The position numbers were made by a program, and so were the translations under genes. Under the pieces are notes generated by a model. The model was not told the origin of the DNA, did no database searches, and saw only the letters and a list, made by a program, of their open reading frames with translations. A stretch of 64,000 nucleotides of DNA from Janibacter indicus (GTDB taxonomy: Bacteria > Actinomycetota > Actinomycetes > Actinomycetales > Dermatophilaceae), in contig NZ_FWXN01000001.1 in the NCBI RefSeq assembly GCF_900176385.1, positions 248,001 through 312,000 on the forward strand, in the 5' to 3' direction. Of the stretch, positions 63,577 through 64,000 are shown piece by piece (position 1 is the stretch's first letter; the number at the start of each line of letters is the position of its first letter).

Positions 63577-63901
63577 GTCCACCCAGACCCTCGGTCGGCG
63601 CGGCGTCGCGCTCGTCGTCGCCGCCATCGTCCTCGTCCTCGTCGTCGCGCTCTACCTCGGTGGCCGGGCCGCAGCGGGTGAGGAGGAGGCCTTCGGCGGG
63701 TCCGACGCCGCCGCGACCGCCCAGCTCGAGGAGGCCGGCCACGAGCCGTGGTTCGAGCCGCTCATGCCCCCCGCTGGCGGCGAGATCGAGTCCGGGCTCT
63801 TCGCCCTGCAGGCGGGCCTCGGCGGTCTCGCGCTCGGCTACGTCTTCGGTCGGCTCAAGGGACGGCGCACCCGGACCGAGACGGTCGACCCCCGCGCATG
63901 A
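63569..63901 (+). CDS. cbiN: Cobalt transport accessory protein CbiN
   Basis: A 110-residue protein with two transmembrane helices (VALVVAAIVLVLVVALYLGG and FALQAGLGGLALGYVFG) and an external loop with WFEPLMPPAGGEIESGLF, the CbiN signature. It stabilises or loads CbiM during Co2+ uptake. The GTG start at 63569 lies 8 bases inside the cbiM 3' end, and the stop overlaps cbiQ as ATGA. Confidence 0.9.
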   Translation: MRESTQTLGRRGVALVVAAIVLVLVVALYLGGRAAAGEEEAFGGSDAAATAQLEEAGHEPWFEPLMPPAGGEIESGLFALQAGLGGLALGYVFGRLKGRRTRTETVDPRA

Positions 63902-64000
63902 GGCCCACCCTCGACGACGCGGCGTGGTCCTCCCGGTGGCGGACCCGCTCGACGCTGGAGAAGTCCCTCCTCTGCCTGGGCCTGCTCCTCGTCGCCGCGA
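63898..64000 (+). CDS. cbiQ: Cobalt ECF transporter transmembrane protein CbiQ, 5' part
   Basis: Only the first ~34 residues are in the window: MRPTLDDAAWSSRWRTRS followed by TLEKSLLCLGLLLVAA. The LDDAAW...RWR...EKxLLxLGLL pattern and its position after cbiMN identify CbiQ, the energy-coupling membrane component. The ATPase gene cbiO is expected just beyond the window. Confidence 0.88.
   Translation, partial: MRPTLDDAAWSSRWRTRSTLEKSLLCLGLLLVAA

Overview
The window is a stretch of chromosome from a high-GC Gram-positive bacterium (Actinomycetota). The evidence is very GC-rich DNA, many GTG starts, 4-bp ATGA/GTGA gene overlaps, several apparently leaderless starts, and actinobacterial gene blocks (rpsB-tsf-pyrH-frr-cdsA-rlmN and dxr-rseP-ispG-GNAT-proS). 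The protein set resembles Micrococcales, perhaps the Intrasporangiaceae/Janibacter group; that placement is inference from memory, not from a search. No plasmid, phage, transposase, rRNA, tRNA or CRISPR array was seen.

Layout. 1-12 kb is mostly housekeeping: the end of dprA, a XerC-type recombinase, an M23 peptidase, an aminotransferase, rpsB-tsf, pyrH-frr-cdsA, a secreted HNH nuclease, rlmN-purU and a LOG-family gene, followed by a 5'-deleted subtilase remnant. 13-22 kb is a polyamine uptake and breakdown locus: an Lrp-type regulator and class III aminotransferase face a 4-aminobutyraldehyde dehydrogenase, a PotDABC-type ABC importer and a saccharopine-dehydrogenase-like enzyme. gabD at 32.7 kb could finish the route to succinate. 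22-27 kb holds a PAP2 phosphatase, a threonine aldolase and a DUF6421 protein with an amidotransferase-like N-terminus.

26.9-35 kb is the accessory part. It contains a secreted RHS/YD-repeat polymorphic toxin of about 1,710 residues with a coupled immunity-gene candidate, then (after gabD) an RNase Sa-like ribonuclease coupled to a barstar inhibitor. 35-50 kb returns to core genes: a thioesterase, dxr, rseP, ispG and a GNAT gene, then poxB, DoxX, sirtuin, flavin oxidoreductase, EamA and LysR genes, proS, and a HAD hydrolase.

50.7-64 kb, after an M50-type peptidase, is a cobalamin locus. cobK lies on the plus strand. A tightly overlapped minus-strand operon (VWA chelatase, cobO, a cobB-cobC fusion, cobA, cobS, cobU, cobD) is headed by one B12 riboswitch. 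Divergent cobL-cobM is followed by a second B12 riboswitch in front of the cobalt importer genes cbiM, cbiN and cbiQ; cbiQ runs off the window.

Less expected signals are three kinds of palindromic repeat (one family also sits in frame inside the DUF6421 gene), strong over-use of the 9-mer CGAAGGGGG and its complement, a compositional mosaic along the RHS gene, and two toxin/immunity pairs within 8 kb.
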